A stretch of DNA of 42,005 bases from Occultella aeris (GCF_902703175.1 NZ_CACRYJ010000045.1:1-42005), one strand, 5' to 3'; positions 32,536 through 40,611 are shown, counted from the first letter of the stretch. The notes: generated by a model not told the origin, from the letters alone. Numbers and translations are program-made.

Positions 32536-34389
32536 CTACTTCTGCCCGACGAACCAGCGACGCACCTGGGAGATCCGCGAGCGCAGGTGGTCGGCGGAGG
32601 CGGTGGCGACCTCTCCCCCGCCGCTGTGCTCACGCAGCCGGGTGTGCACCACGCCGTGCGGGGTGCCGCTGCGCCGGGCCCAGGCCTTGACGAGCGAGTT
32701 CAGTTCCTTGCGCAGCTCGGCCACGGCCCGGTGGTCGTCCACCGGGGGTGCCTCGGCGGCCGGGGTGCGCCGCTTGCGGGCCGCGACGTGCTCCGCCTGC
32801 CGCGTGCGCAACAAGGTAGCAACTTGGTCGGCGTCGAGCAGTCCGGGAATGCCGAGGAAGTCCTGCTCCTCGTCCGAGCCGAGCTCGCCGCCGGTGCCGA
32901 ACTCGCCGCCGTCGAAGAGCACCTTGTCGAAGGAGGCCTGCGCCTCGAGCGCTTCGAAGCCGGGCAGCATCATCTCGTCGGACGCCGACTCGGACCGGTT
33001 CGCGGCGGCGACCAGTGCGTCCTCGGGGTTGTAGAAGTCGCCCTCCTCCTCGGCCGTCTTGGGTCGGTCCAGGGCATGGTCGCGTTCGGTCTCGAGCTCG
33101 TTCGCCAGACCGAGCAGGTTCGGCACGGACGGCAGAAAGATCGAGGCGGTCTCGCCGCGCTTACGGGCCCGAACGAACCGGCCGACGGCCTGGGCGAAGA
33201 ACAGCGGGGTGGCGGTGGAGGTCGCGTAGACCCCGACGGCCAGGCGCGGCACGTCCACGCCCTCGGAGACCATCCGCACCGCAACCATCCAGCGTTGCTC
33301 GCCGGCGCCGTACTCCTCGATCCGCTTGGAAGCGCCCTCGTCGTCCGAGAGCACCACCACGGGCGACTCGCCGGTGATCCGGCGCAGGTGACCGGCGTAC
33401 GCGCGGGCCTTGGTCTGGTCCGTGGCGATCACCAGGCCGCCGGCGTCCGGAACCCCGCGCCGCACCTCGGACAGCCGCTTGTCCGCGGCCGCGAGCACGG
33501 ACGGGATCCACTCGCCCTTCTCGTCCAGCGCGGTCCGCCAGGCTTGGTTGATCATGTCCTTCGTGAGTGGCTCACCGAGGCGGGCACTGACCTCGTCGCC
33601 GGCCTTCGTGCGCCAGCGCATCTGCCCCGAGTAGGACAGGAAGATGACCGGCCGCACCACCCCGTCACGCAGGGCGTCCCCGTAGCCGTAGGAGTGGTCC
33701 GCCTGGGACCGCCGGATGCCGTGCGCGTCCGCGGTGTAGTTGATGAACGGGATCTTCGCCGTGTCGGACCGGAACGGGGTCCCGGTCAGGGACAGCCGGC
33801 GGGTGGCCGGCTCGAACGCCTCCCTGATCGCATCTCCCCAGGAGAGGGCATCGCCGCCGTGGTGCACCTCGTCGAGGATCACCAGCGTGGGCGCGGCCTC
33901 GGTGCGGGCGCGGTGCAGGTTGGGGTTCGCGGCGACCTGCGCGTAGGTGAGCGCGACGCCGTCGTACGCCGCCCCGTGGCGGCCCTGCGCGTTCTTGAAG
34001 TTCGGGTCGATCCTGATGCCGACGCGCCCGGCAGCGTCGGCCCACTGGGTCTTCAGGTGCTCCGTCGGCGCGACCACCGTGATCCGCCGCACCACGCGCT
34101 GCTCCAGCAGTTCGGTGGCCACCCGCAGGGCGAACGTGGTCTTCCCGGCGCCGGGCGTCGCCACCGCGAGGAAATCCCGGGGCTGACGCTCCAGATAGGA
34201 ATCCAGGGCCGCCGCCTGCCATGCGCGCAGCCGGGACGCGGTACCCCAGGGCGCGCGCGCCGGGTAGGCCGGGGGCAGGTGCGACGCGGCTGCGGTCGAC
34301 CCGACGGCGTGGTCCGGGCGCGCCGGATGGGCGCGCGATCCGGATGCTTCGGGGTGGGACGGGGAGCCGGTGGAGGTACCCGAGGTCAC
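32536..34389 (-). CDS. DEAD/DEAH-box helicase (superfamily 2)
   Basis: A 617-residue ATP-dependent nucleic acid helicase. Walker A VATPGAGKTTFAL near residue 78, LDEVHHGGD (motif II) near 171, LSLTGTPFR (motif III) near 200, and MVSEGVDVPRLAVGVYATS with QAVGRFVRARKRG (motifs V and VI) near 375-405. The C-terminal part is long, charged and acidic, ending in a basic helix (RSRISQVRRWFVGQK). It is the helicase typically found directly after DUF3039 in actinobacteria and resembles DNA-repair helicases, but no specific role is established. The GTG start at 34389 overlaps the DUF3039 stop as GTGA; the first 45 residues are low-complexity Pro/Ala/Ser. Confidence 0.9.
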   Translation of the reverse strand: MTSGTSTGSPSHPEASGSRAHPARPDHAVGSTAAASHLPPAYPARAPWGTASRLRAWQAAALDSYLERQPRDFLAVATPGAGKTTFALRVATELLEQRVVRRITVVAPTEHLKTQWADAAGRVGIRIDPNFKNAQGRHGAAYDGVALTYAQVAANPNLHRARTEAAPTLVILDEVHHGGDALSWGDAIREAFEPATRRLSLTGTPFRSDTAKIPFINYTADAHGIRRSQADHSYGYGDALRDGVVRPVIFLSYSGQMRWRTKAGDEVSARLGEPLTKDMINQAWRTALDEKGEWIPSVLAAADKRLSEVRRGVPDAGGLVIATDQTKARAYAGHLRRITGESPVVVLSDDEGASKRIEEYGAGEQRWMVAVRMVSEGVDVPRLAVGVYATSTATPLFFAQAVGRFVRARKRGETASIFLPSVPNLLGLANELETERDHALDRPKTAEEEGDFYNPEDALVAAANRSESASDEMMLPGFEALEAQASFDKVLFDGGEFGTGGELGSDEEQDFLGIPGLLDADQVATLLRTRQAEHVAARKRRTPAAEAPPVDDHRAVAELRKELNSLVKAWARRSGTPHGVVHTRLREHSGGGEVATASADHLRSRISQVRRWFVGQK

Positions 34390-34745
34390 TTCTTGGAGCC
34401 GAAGCCGAAGAACCCGCGGCCCTTGCCGCCGGACTCCGAGCCCGCGCCGTCCTTGCCGCCGCCACCGCCGGTGAGACCCTCGAAGATCTCCTTGCAGGCG
34501 GGGCAGATCGGGAACTTGCTGGGGTCGCGGTTCGGTGTCCAGACCTTGCCGCACAGAGCGATCACCGGGGCGCCGGACACGGCGGAGGCGGTGATCTTCT
34601 CCTTCTTGACGTAGTGCGCGTAGCGCTCGGCGTCACCGGGCGAAGCCTCCTCCCGCACCTCCGCCCGCTCCAGGACGTCGGTGCCGGTGCCCGATGAAAG
34701 GCGCTCGGTCTCCTGGGGCTGCGTGGGAGGAAGGGGCTCACTCAT
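34386..34745 (-). CDS. DUF3039 family protein
   Basis: A 119-residue actinobacterial protein of unknown function. ERYAHYVKKEKITASAVSG and VIALCGKVWTPNRDPSKFP followed by ICPACKEIFEGL are the DUF3039 core. The cysteines (one in ALCGK, two in CPAC) with a nearby His suggest a zinc site. The tail is Gly/Lys-rich and probably disordered. It is co-translated with the helicase (4-base overlap), so a nucleic-acid role is plausible. TACACT lies 6 nt before the ATG with no ribosome binding site, suggesting a leaderless mRNA. Confidence 0.9.
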   Translation of the reverse strand: MSEPLPPTQPQETERLSSGTGTDVLERAEVREEASPGDAERYAHYVKKEKITASAVSGAPVIALCGKVWTPNRDPSKFPICPACKEIFEGLTGGGGGKDGAGSESGGKGRGFFGFGSKK

Positions 34746-34751
34746 GGGACC

Positions 34752-34757
34752 AGTGTA
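34752..34757 (-). promoter_or_regulatory. -10 box of leaderless DUF3039-helicase operon
   Basis: TACACT on the minus strand, 6 nt before the ATG. It directly abuts the 17-bp hairpin at 34758, which would occupy the usual -35 region. Confidence 0.5.
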
Positions 34758-34797
34758 CGAAGTCCACGCCCAGGTTGCGTCCTGGGCGTGGACTTCG
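34758..34797. terminator. perfect 17-bp hairpin after the ABC exporter operon
   Basis: CGAAGTCCACGCCCAGG, loop TTGCGT, then the exact reverse complement. It lies 46 bp after the exporter permease stop and just before the DUF3039 promoter. There is no T-tract, so it would be the hairpin-only kind of terminator. Its long perfect symmetry could also serve as a protein-binding site. Confidence 0.65.
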
Positions 34798-34842
34798 GTG
34801 CGGTGAGGTGGGGCACAGCGCCGCAGTCCGCAGCCCCTGGCC

Positions 34843-35643
34843 TCAGCGGCGCCCGGCCTTGCGCCGGAACATGATGGTCGACCAGGTCACCGCGACCACG
34901 AGGATCCCGACGCACCACGCCACGGCCACGAGCGGAGCGTTCCCGGACTCGACGCCCGTGAGCAACCCTCGGATCGACTCGATGACCGGTGTGATCGGCT
35001 GATGTTCGGCCACGCCACGCAACCAGGTCGGCAGCGTCTGGGTCGGCACGAACGCACTGGACAGGTACGGCAGGAACAGCAGGATGAAGCCGTACCCGTT
35101 CGCCGCCTCGGGGTTACCACTGGCAAGGCCGATCGCCGCGAACAGGTACGTGATGGTGAGGATGTACAGAGCCACCAGTGCGATCGCGGCCACCCACTCC
35201 CCCGCGGATGCCGTCGGTCGGAACCCGATCGCGATCGCCACGCCGATGACGATGGCGGTGGCCGCGAGGTTGCGGGCCAGACTGGCGACCACGTGGCCGG
35301 TGATGACGGCGGAGCTGCGAACCGGCATCGTGCGCAGCCGATCCATGAACCCGGTCGCGGAGTCGTTCGCGACGTCCACCCCCGTGGAGGAGGCACCGAA
35401 GCCGGCGCAGAGGAGGATGATGCCCGGGACCACGTAGTTCACGTAATCGCCGCCGGGCGAGATGGCGCCGCCGAACACGTAGACGAACAGCATCATCAAC
35501 ATCACCGGGAGCACGATCGCCATCAGGAGCGACTCGACGTTGCGCACGGTGTGCCGCATGCTGCGGGCGATGAAGGTTCGCTCCTCGGTGCCCAGCGGCA
35601 GTCGGGCGGGGGCCGACGGCGGCGCGGCGGTCAGGGCGGTCAT
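34843..35643 (-). CDS. ABC-2 type exporter permease (DrrB-like)
   Basis: A 266-residue membrane component of a drug- or lipid-exporting ABC transporter, with about six transmembrane helices (for example LLMAIVLPVMLMMLFVYVFGG near 38-58 and YVVPGIILLCAGFGASS near 68). GFMDRLRTMPVRSSAVITGH near 95 is the ABC-2 family signature, and the region SSAFVPTQTLPTWLRGVAEHQP is typical of DrrB-like daunorubicin-resistance permeases. Its start overlaps the ATPase stop as ATGA. The exported compound is unknown. Confidence 0.92.
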   Translation of the reverse strand: MTALTAAPPSAPARLPLGTEERTFIARSMRHTVRNVESLLMAIVLPVMLMMLFVYVFGGAISPGGDYVNYVVPGIILLCAGFGASSTGVDVANDSATGFMDRLRTMPVRSSAVITGHVVASLARNLAATAIVIGVAIAIGFRPTASAGEWVAAIALVALYILTITYLFAAIGLASGNPEAANGYGFILLFLPYLSSAFVPTQTLPTWLRGVAEHQPITPVIESIRGLLTGVESGNAPLVAVAWCVGILVVAVTWSTIMFRRKAGRR

Positions 35644-36581
35644 CGGTGGTTCCTTCCGGTGGTCACCAGCGCGTCGGCGCCGGTCTCGGCGCTCGGGCCC
35701 GCCGGGCCGTGCGGTTGGGCGTCGGGTTCGGTGAGGGCGAGGAAGACGTCGTCCAGGCTCGGGCGACGCAGGCCGACCGTCCCGGTCAGCCCGCGCGCGT
35801 CGATCGCGTCGAGGGCCGCACGCAGCGCGTGCACCGAGCCGTCCGTGGGCACCTCATGCAGGACCCGTCCGTCCGGGCCGCGCACCTCGACGACCTCGCC
35901 GCCCACGCTCTGCTTGAGCTCGGTGGGGGTTCCCTCGGCCACGATTCGTCCCTGCCGGAGCACGCCGATCCGGTCGGCGAGCTGATCGGCCTCCTCGAGG
36001 TATTGGGTCGTCAGCAGGATCGTGGTGCCCTCGGCACGCAGGGAGCGGATCACGTCCCAGAGCTCGAGCCTGCTGCGCAGGTCGAGGCCGGTGGTCGGCT
36101 CGTCCAGGAACAGCACCTGGGGCACGGTCACGAGGCTGAGTGCTATGTCGAGACGACGGCGCATCCCGCCCGAGTAGGCCTTGACCGGCTTGTCGGCCGC
36201 GTCGGTCAGGCCGAACTGCTGGAGCAGCTCCGCGGTACGGCGCCGGTTCGCGCTCGCTCGCAGGCCGGCGAGCGACCCCATCATGCGCAGGTTCTCCGCA
36301 CCGGTCAGGAGCTCGTCCACGGCCGCGGACTGACCGGTGAGCCGGATCCGGCGCCGCACGCCGACCGGGTCCCGGCGCAGGTCCGCACCCTCGACCCGGG
36401 CACTGCCGCCGTCGGCCTGGACCAGTGTGGACAGGATGTTCACCAGGGTGGTCTTCCCGGCGCCGTTCGGCCCGAGCAGGGCGAACACGGTCCCCCGTCG
36501 AACCCGGAGGTCGATGCCCGCAAGCACCGCCTGCCGGCCGAAGGACTTGGTCACCCCCTGGACGTCGATCGCTGTGGTCAT
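35640..36581 (-). CDS. ABC exporter ATP-binding protein (DrrA-like)
   Basis: A 313-residue ATPase that powers the adjacent ABC-2 permease. LLGPNGAGKTT (Walker A, near residue 38), KAYSGGMRRRLDIAL (signature, near 137), VLFLDEPTTGLD (Walker B, near 158) and TTQYLEEADQLADRI (with the H-loop His replaced by Gln, as is usual for DrrA-like ATPases). The roughly 90-residue C-terminal extension with RRPSLDDVFLALT is typical of drug exporters. ATG 36581 has GGAGG 6 nt upstream; the longer open frame is not coding. Divergent from the TetR gene, which likely represses it. Confidence 0.93.
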   Translation of the reverse strand: MTTAIDVQGVTKSFGRQAVLAGIDLRVRRGTVFALLGPNGAGKTTLVNILSTLVQADGGSARVEGADLRRDPVGVRRRIRLTGQSAAVDELLTGAENLRMMGSLAGLRASANRRRTAELLQQFGLTDAADKPVKAYSGGMRRRLDIALSLVTVPQVLFLDEPTTGLDLRSRLELWDVIRSLRAEGTTILLTTQYLEEADQLADRIGVLRQGRIVAEGTPTELKQSVGGEVVEVRGPDGRVLHEVPTDGSVHALRAALDAIDARGLTGTVGLRRPSLDDVFLALTEPDAQPHGPAGPSAETGADALVTTGRNHR

Positions 36582-36607
36582 GCGATTCCTCCCGAAACTG
36601 TCTATCT

Positions 36608-36666
36608 CGCACACTGTGTGCGGCACACACTGTATATGTCGCACGCAGTCTTGTATAGGGCATACA
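36608..36666. promoter_or_regulatory. operator cluster between ABC exporter and TetR gene
   Basis: The 127-bp divergent region is clearly AT-richer than its surroundings. It holds a palindrome CGCACAC-T-GTGTGCG (36608-36622), a repeat of ACACTGT (36611 and 36627), and a second inverted repeat TGTAT-N5-ATACA (36652-36666). This is the usual place for TetR binding and control of both genes. Confidence 0.55.
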
Positions 36667-36708
36667 CAGAAGTGGACGAGATCGGCAGTAGCAGGCGAGG
36701 ATGGCCCG

Positions 36709-37710
36709 ATGAAGAAGGCGGACGGACAGATCGAGGTGGAACTCCCCCGGGGAATCGCGCTGGCCTGGGGTGTCGCGGCCAACCCCCAGCGCGGGCCGAA
36801 GCGCGAGATGAGCATCGAGCGGATCGTCGAGGCCGCGGTGGAGATCGCCGACGCCGACGGGATCGGCGCGGTCTCCATGTCCGCCGTCGCCGGTCGACTC
36901 GGTTTCACCACGATGTCCCTGTACCGGTATGTCTCCGCCAAGGACGACCTGACCCTGCTCATGCAGGAGTACGGCATCGGTCTACCCCCACTGAGCGTGC
37001 AGGAGGCGCAGACCTGGAAGGAAGGCCTGCTTGCCTTCTACCGCGCGAACGTCGACATCTACCAGGCGCACCCGTGGATCCTCGACATCCCGATCCAGGG
37101 GACCCCGAACACCCCGAACAACCTCGCCTGGCTCGAGGCCGGCCTCGTGCTCATGCAGGACACGCCCTTGGACGTGTCGGAGCAGATCTCCGTCGTGCTG
37201 CTGTTCACCGGTCACGCCCGCTGGGCGGCCGGCGTCACCCGCGGCTACGTGCAGTCGGCGTCCGAACACGGCCAGAGCACGGCCGAGCTGGAGCGGGCCG
37301 AGGCCGAGTTGATCGCGAGCCTCGTCACCGAGGAGATGTTCCCCACGTTGACGGCGGCGATCCGCGCCGGCGCCCTCGTCGACGACAGCGACCCGTTCGA
37401 GTTCGGGGTGCATCGGATCCTCGAGGGCGTGGAGCATCACGTCGCCGACCGCATCGCCGGCGGCGCCGCGCCCGCGCCGGTGCGGGACTGGCAAGCCGAG
37501 CGCACCGATGCGCACCCCAAGGACCCTGCGGTCCGGCAGGCGCGAGCCGCCCGCAGAGAGGCTGAGGCGAAGCTGCGCGAGGCCCTCCGCAAGGAGCGCG
37601 AGGCCGTCACCAAGGCCGAGGATCGGGCCGCCAAGGCCGCGGACAAGGCACAGGCCCAGGCCGCCAAGGAACGCGAGCGTCAGGAGAAGGAAGCCGCGCG
37701 CAAGGTCTGA
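36709..37710 (+). CDS. TetR-family regulator with long charged C-terminal tail
   Basis: A 333-residue repressor, much longer than the usual 190-240. The helix-turn-helix is SIERIVEAAVEIADADGIG followed by SMSAVAGRLGFTTMSLYRYV, about residues 32-73. The ligand domain (about 80-255) is like TetR C-terminal family 1. Residues from about 265 form a highly charged Ala/Lys/Glu/Arg helix (AAKAADKAQAQAAKERERQE), probably a coiled coil or a DNA-binding tail. GAGG lies 8 nt before ATG 36709; other in-frame codons further upstream are not supported. It should sense a compound exported by the divergent ABC pump. A strong terminator follows. Confidence 0.9.
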   Translation: MKKADGQIEVELPRGIALAWGVAANPQRGPKREMSIERIVEAAVEIADADGIGAVSMSAVAGRLGFTTMSLYRYVSAKDDLTLLMQEYGIGLPPLSVQEAQTWKEGLLAFYRANVDIYQAHPWILDIPIQGTPNTPNNLAWLEAGLVLMQDTPLDVSEQISVVLLFTGHARWAAGVTRGYVQSASEHGQSTAELERAEAELIASLVTEEMFPTLTAAIRAGALVDDSDPFEFGVHRILEGVEHHVADRIAGGAAPAPVRDWQAERTDAHPKDPAVRQARAARREAEAKLREALRKEREAVTKAEDRAAKAADKAQAQAAKERERQEKEAARKV

Positions 37711-37715
37711 ACATG

Positions 37716-37749
37716 CGAGAGGGCGCGGGGTGAACCCCGCGCCCTCTCG
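37716..37749. terminator. strong terminator hairpin
   Basis: CGAGAGGGCGCGGGG, loop TGAA, then the exact 15-base reverse complement. It starts 5 bp after the TetR stop and lies 36 bp beyond the stop of the convergent HU gene, so it can serve both. Confidence 0.8.
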
Positions 37750-37785
37750 TGTGCGGCGCCGACCGGAGTCAGGCGCCGCGTGGGA

Positions 37786-38067
37786 TCACTTGGCGACGGC
37801 CTTCTTCAGGGCCGAGCCGGCGGACACCTTGACGCCGAAGCCGGCCGGGATCTGGATCTCCTCGCCGGTGCGGGGGTTGCGGCCGGTGCGCGCAGCGCGC
37901 TCGACACGCTCAACGCTGAGCAGACCGGTCACCTTGACGGCCTCGCCCTTGCCCAGCGACTCGATCAGAACGTCCTGCAGCGCGGACAGCGCGGCGTCGG
38001 CCTGCGTCTTGGTCAGCGAAGCCTTCTCGGCGATCGCGGCAACAAGGTCAGTGCGGTTGACGGACAC
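37786..38067 (-). CDS. hup: HU-family nucleoid protein
   Basis: A 93-residue histone-like DNA-bending protein that dimerises and compacts the chromosome. MSVNRTDLVAAIAEKASLTKTQADAAL opens the helical dimerisation part, and RTGRNPRTGEEIQIPA is the beta-arm tip that enters the minor groove (with Pro). It has the short HU form and lacks the Lys/Ala-rich tail of mycobacterial HupB. GTG start with GAGGG about 8 nt upstream. Convergent with the TetR gene across the shared terminator. Confidence 0.95.
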   Translation of the reverse strand: MSVNRTDLVAAIAEKASLTKTQADAALSALQDVLIESLGKGEAVKVTGLLSVERVERAARTGRNPRTGEEIQIPAGFGVKVSAGSALKKAVAK

Positions 38068-38279
38068 GTAGGTTCCCTCTCATCGTGCGGAATCGCGTCC
38101 CGAATGGGATGCGCCGGGACCGACACTACGACTCCGAGGCCCCGATCCGCGTATTTCAAGCCCTGATTTCGGCGTGTTTCCGCCAACTTGGCCCCATTTC
38201 ACCGTCCTCGGAGCAAACTTTCGTCACTTTGATCACTTCCGCCCCATCTGCCCCGTGCGGTCGTGGCAGTGTTACGGCC

Positions 38280-39443
38280 ATGAGCCTGCTCACCGATGAC
38301 CTGCTGACGCGCATCCGTTCCCGCGCCGCCGACTACGACCGCGCGAACGAGTTCTTCACCGAGGACCTCCAGGACCTCACGGCCGCGGGGTACCTCACCG
38401 CCCTCGTGCCGACGGAGTTCGGCGGAGCCGGGCTCACCCTCGAGGAGCTGACCCGTGAGCAGATGCGCCTGGCCGGCGCGGCACCGTCGACCGCTCTGGC
38501 CGTGAACATGCACCACGTGTGGGTCGGGGTCGCCAAGACCGTCCACGACCGCGGTGACGACTCCCTCGACTTCGTCCTCACCGAGGCGGCCGCCGGGGAG
38601 ATCTTCGCGTTCGGGGTCTCCGAACGTGGCAACGATCTGGTCCTGTTCGGCTCCACCACTGAGGCACGGCCCGACGGCGCAGGTGCTTACACGTTCCACG
38701 GCACCAAGATCTTCACCTCGCTCTCGCCGGCCTGGACCCGGCTGGGCACGTTCGGCACGGACACCGTGTCCGAGGACGCACCACGGTCGGTGTACGGCTT
38801 CATCACCCGCGACGGTGGCGGAGTGGAGATCAAGGACGACTGGGACACGCTCGGGATGCGCGCCTCCCAGTCCTGCACCACGGTGCTCGACGGCGCCCCC
38901 GCCGCCGCTGACCGGATCGCCAGGCGGCTCGTCCCCGGCCCGAACGCCGACCCGTTCATCTTCGGCATCTTCGCGAACTTCGAGATCCTGCTTGCCGCGG
39001 TCTACACCGGCATCGCCCAGCGTGCGCTCGACGTGGCCGTGGAGACGGTGCACAGGCGGACCTCGCTGAAGAACGACGGCGCCCCCTACGCCCATGACCC
39101 TGACATCCGCTGGCGGATCGCCGATGCCGCGATCGCGCTCGACGGCATCGGGCCGCAGATCGCGACGCTCGCCTCCGACGTCGACAACCTCGTCGACCAC
39201 GGCGCGATGTGGTTCGCAAGACTGTCCGCGGTCAAGGTCCGCGCGACCGAGACCGCCAAGGATGTGGTCGAGAAGGCGATCCGGGTCTCCGGCGGCAGCT
39301 CGTACTTCAGCCGCAGCGAACTCTCCCGGCTCTACCGGGACGTGCTCGCCGGCCTCTTCCACCCGAGCGACGACGAGTCGGCCCACAGCACGATGGCGAA
39401 CGCCCTGCTCGGACCCGTCCCGACGCCGTCGGCCGGGGACTGA
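38280..39443 (+). CDS. acyl-CoA dehydrogenase-like flavoprotein
   Basis: A 387-residue FAD enzyme of the acyl-CoA dehydrogenase fold: N-terminal helices (DDLLTRIRSRAADYDRANEF), a middle beta domain (FGVSERGNDLVLFG, YTFHGTKIFTSLSP) and C-terminal helices (RATETAKDVVEKAIRVSGG, SRLYRDVLAGLFHPSDDES). This actinobacterial branch, ending in HPSDDESAH, may be a true dehydrogenase or a related flavin monooxygenase. The Glu in DDES may be the catalytic base, but this is not certain. ATG at 38280 is chosen because the preceding 65 codons of open frame look non-coding. No partner genes nearby. Confidence 0.85.
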   Translation: MSLLTDDLLTRIRSRAADYDRANEFFTEDLQDLTAAGYLTALVPTEFGGAGLTLEELTREQMRLAGAAPSTALAVNMHHVWVGVAKTVHDRGDDSLDFVLTEAAAGEIFAFGVSERGNDLVLFGSTTEARPDGAGAYTFHGTKIFTSLSPAWTRLGTFGTDTVSEDAPRSVYGFITRDGGGVEIKDDWDTLGMRASQSCTTVLDGAPAAADRIARRLVPGPNADPFIFGIFANFEILLAAVYTGIAQRALDVAVETVHRRTSLKNDGAPYAHDPDIRWRIADAAIALDGIGPQIATLASDVDNLVDHGAMWFARLSAVKVRATETAKDVVEKAIRVSGGSSYFSRSELSRLYRDVLAGLFHPSDDESAHSTMANALLGPVPTPSAGD

Positions 39444-39451
39444 CACGACGA

Positions 39452-39480
39452 GGGCGGGCCCGCGGTCCGCGGACCCGCCC
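39452..39480. terminator. terminator hairpin after acyl-CoA dehydrogenase
   Basis: GGGCGGGCCCGCGG, one base, then CCGCGGACCCGCCC; 13 of 14 positions pair. It starts 8 bp after the stop codon and also lies beyond the stop of the convergent secreted protein gene. Confidence 0.7.
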
Positions 39481-39518
39481 CACGCCGTCGGGCGTTGAGA
39501 CCCACGCGACGCGACGTG

Positions 39519-40067
39519 TCACCAGCGGTGCGCGACGTCGACCACGAGCCGGCTCAGGTCTCCTGGACCGTCGAGGATGAAGACGCGGAACGGCAGCCGC
39601 GCCCGGACACCGAGGCCGATCGTCGTCTGCCCCTCGAAGCTGCCGCCGAAGAAGACCTGCCGGAACGTGGAGTAGGAGTTCACGTTCGCGAGTTCCGACC
39701 CGTACCGGTACGGGAACCGAACGGACCCCTGCTCGTCGTAGATCGGGACCCTCAGGACGATCACAAGATCCGCCGCGCCCCGAAGCGGGATCGCGCGGCC
39801 CTCGCCCTCGTTCGTGAACGTGCCGTAGGACACGTGGTAGCCCTCGATGTCCCCGTGGACGTCGAAGACGATGCGGTCGAAGCAGGCGTGGCGACCGGTG
39901 CGGACGTTCTGCAGCCAGCCCGCGGACATCGTCGGATCGGACTCGGGCAGCGAACCCCACCGGATCCCGCAGTACGGGCTGCTGGCGGCGGTCGCGGCGG
40001 GCCCGGCCGGAACGAGGAAGACCGCCCCGAGGACCAGGCTGAGCAGAACTGTGAACAAGCGCTTCAT
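39519..40067 (-). CDS. secreted AMIN-like domain protein
   Basis: A 182-residue exported protein. The signal peptide MKRLFTVLLSLVLGAVFLVP ends near ATAA-S (residue 28). The rest matches the AMIN-like domain of actinobacterial (lipo)proteins: TGRHACFDRIVFDVHG near 55, ASVVYG-like GYHVSYG near 75, FFGGSFEGQTTIGLGVR near 138 and PFRVFILDGPGDLSRLVVDV at the end. The fold is related to the AMIN domains that guide cell-wall hydrolases, but no enzymatic function is known. Two Cys (in SPYCGI and RHACFD) could form a disulfide. AGGGG lies 7 nt before ATG 40067; a longer frame is not supported. Monocistronic. Confidence 0.8.
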   Translation of the reverse strand: MKRLFTVLLSLVLGAVFLVPAGPAATAASSPYCGIRWGSLPESDPTMSAGWLQNVRTGRHACFDRIVFDVHGDIEGYHVSYGTFTNEGEGRAIPLRGAADLVIVLRVPIYDEQGSVRFPYRYGSELANVNSYSTFRQVFFGGSFEGQTTIGLGVRARLPFRVFILDGPGDLSRLVVDVAHRW

Positions 40068-40429
40068 GACCTTCCCCTTCGTGAACTCCCCCGATCGTGT
40101 GGCCCCTGCGATTCGCACGCTACGCCCGGTCCGAGACCCCTGGGAGAGCGTCGGCGGTCACGGATCCATCACAGCCGGAACGTTGGGGTGAGGGACCTGG
40201 TTCGCGCCCAATGGGAGTGGGAACCTAGGAACCCTCCAGAAACCGGTCACCCGTCCACCTACTGGGATGACCCGACTGCTGCACCGCCCTCTGGGCATTC
40301 CGTGGCAGTTGTGACACGTCGTCGCGAATCTGTTGCAATGTCGCCAATAGTGATCGAATCACGATGAGCCTGGGACCAGGCTGGACGCCCCCGGCCACCG
40401 TGACCGGTCCGTGACCTTCGGACGCAAGG
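40068..40429. other. intergenic region, mostly featureless
   Basis: The first part should hold the promoter of the AMIN-like gene, but no clear boxes are visible. At 40235-40249 there is CCAGAAACCGGTCAC, which shares AGAAACCG with the LacI-type operator 217 bp further on; it may be an auxiliary half-site. An inverted repeat lies at 40367-40382. No gene is credible here. Confidence 0.4.
40367..40382. repeat. short inverted repeat
   Basis: AGCCTGG-GA-CCAGGCT, perfect arms of seven bases. It lies about 50 bp upstream of the -35 of the binding-protein promoter. Possible activator site or chance. Confidence 0.4.
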
Positions 40430-40459
40430 TTGACCCCCTTCCTCGGATCATGCTAGAAA
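40430..40459 (+). promoter_or_regulatory. promoter of the second sugar importer
   Basis: TTGACC (40430-40435), 18-bp spacer, TAGAAA (40454-40459). Transcription would start near 40467, giving a leader of about 145 nt before the binding-protein ATG. Confidence 0.5.
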
Positions 40460-40468
40460 CCGCTTTCA
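40453..40468. promoter_or_regulatory. LacI-family operator over the -10 box
   Basis: CTAGAAACCGCTTTCA contains the symmetric GAAA-N4-TTTC core with a central CG, a typical shape for LacI-family sugar repressors. It overlaps the -10 of the promoter, as expected for a repressor. The regulator gene is outside the window. Confidence 0.55.
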
Positions 40469-40611
40469 GGAGTTGAGCCCCCGGAGCGGACCTGTCACCG
40501 CCGATGGAGGCAACGCACCACCGCAAGCGGTCGGCCCGCCGACCAAAAAGCCCGACCAGCACCACCAGGTCCAGCCAAGCGATCCACATCATGTCTGCAA
40601 AGGAGCATGCG

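Noticed and set aside
32524-34614. 696-codon open frame antisense to the helicase
   Set aside because: The minus-strand frame carries all helicase motifs; the plus-strand product is Gly/Arg/His-rich without recognisable motifs.
35646-37565. 639-codon open frame over the exporter ATPase and TetR region
   Set aside because: It crosses the divergent promoter and runs antisense to the ATPase and out of frame with TetR, so it cannot be a real gene.
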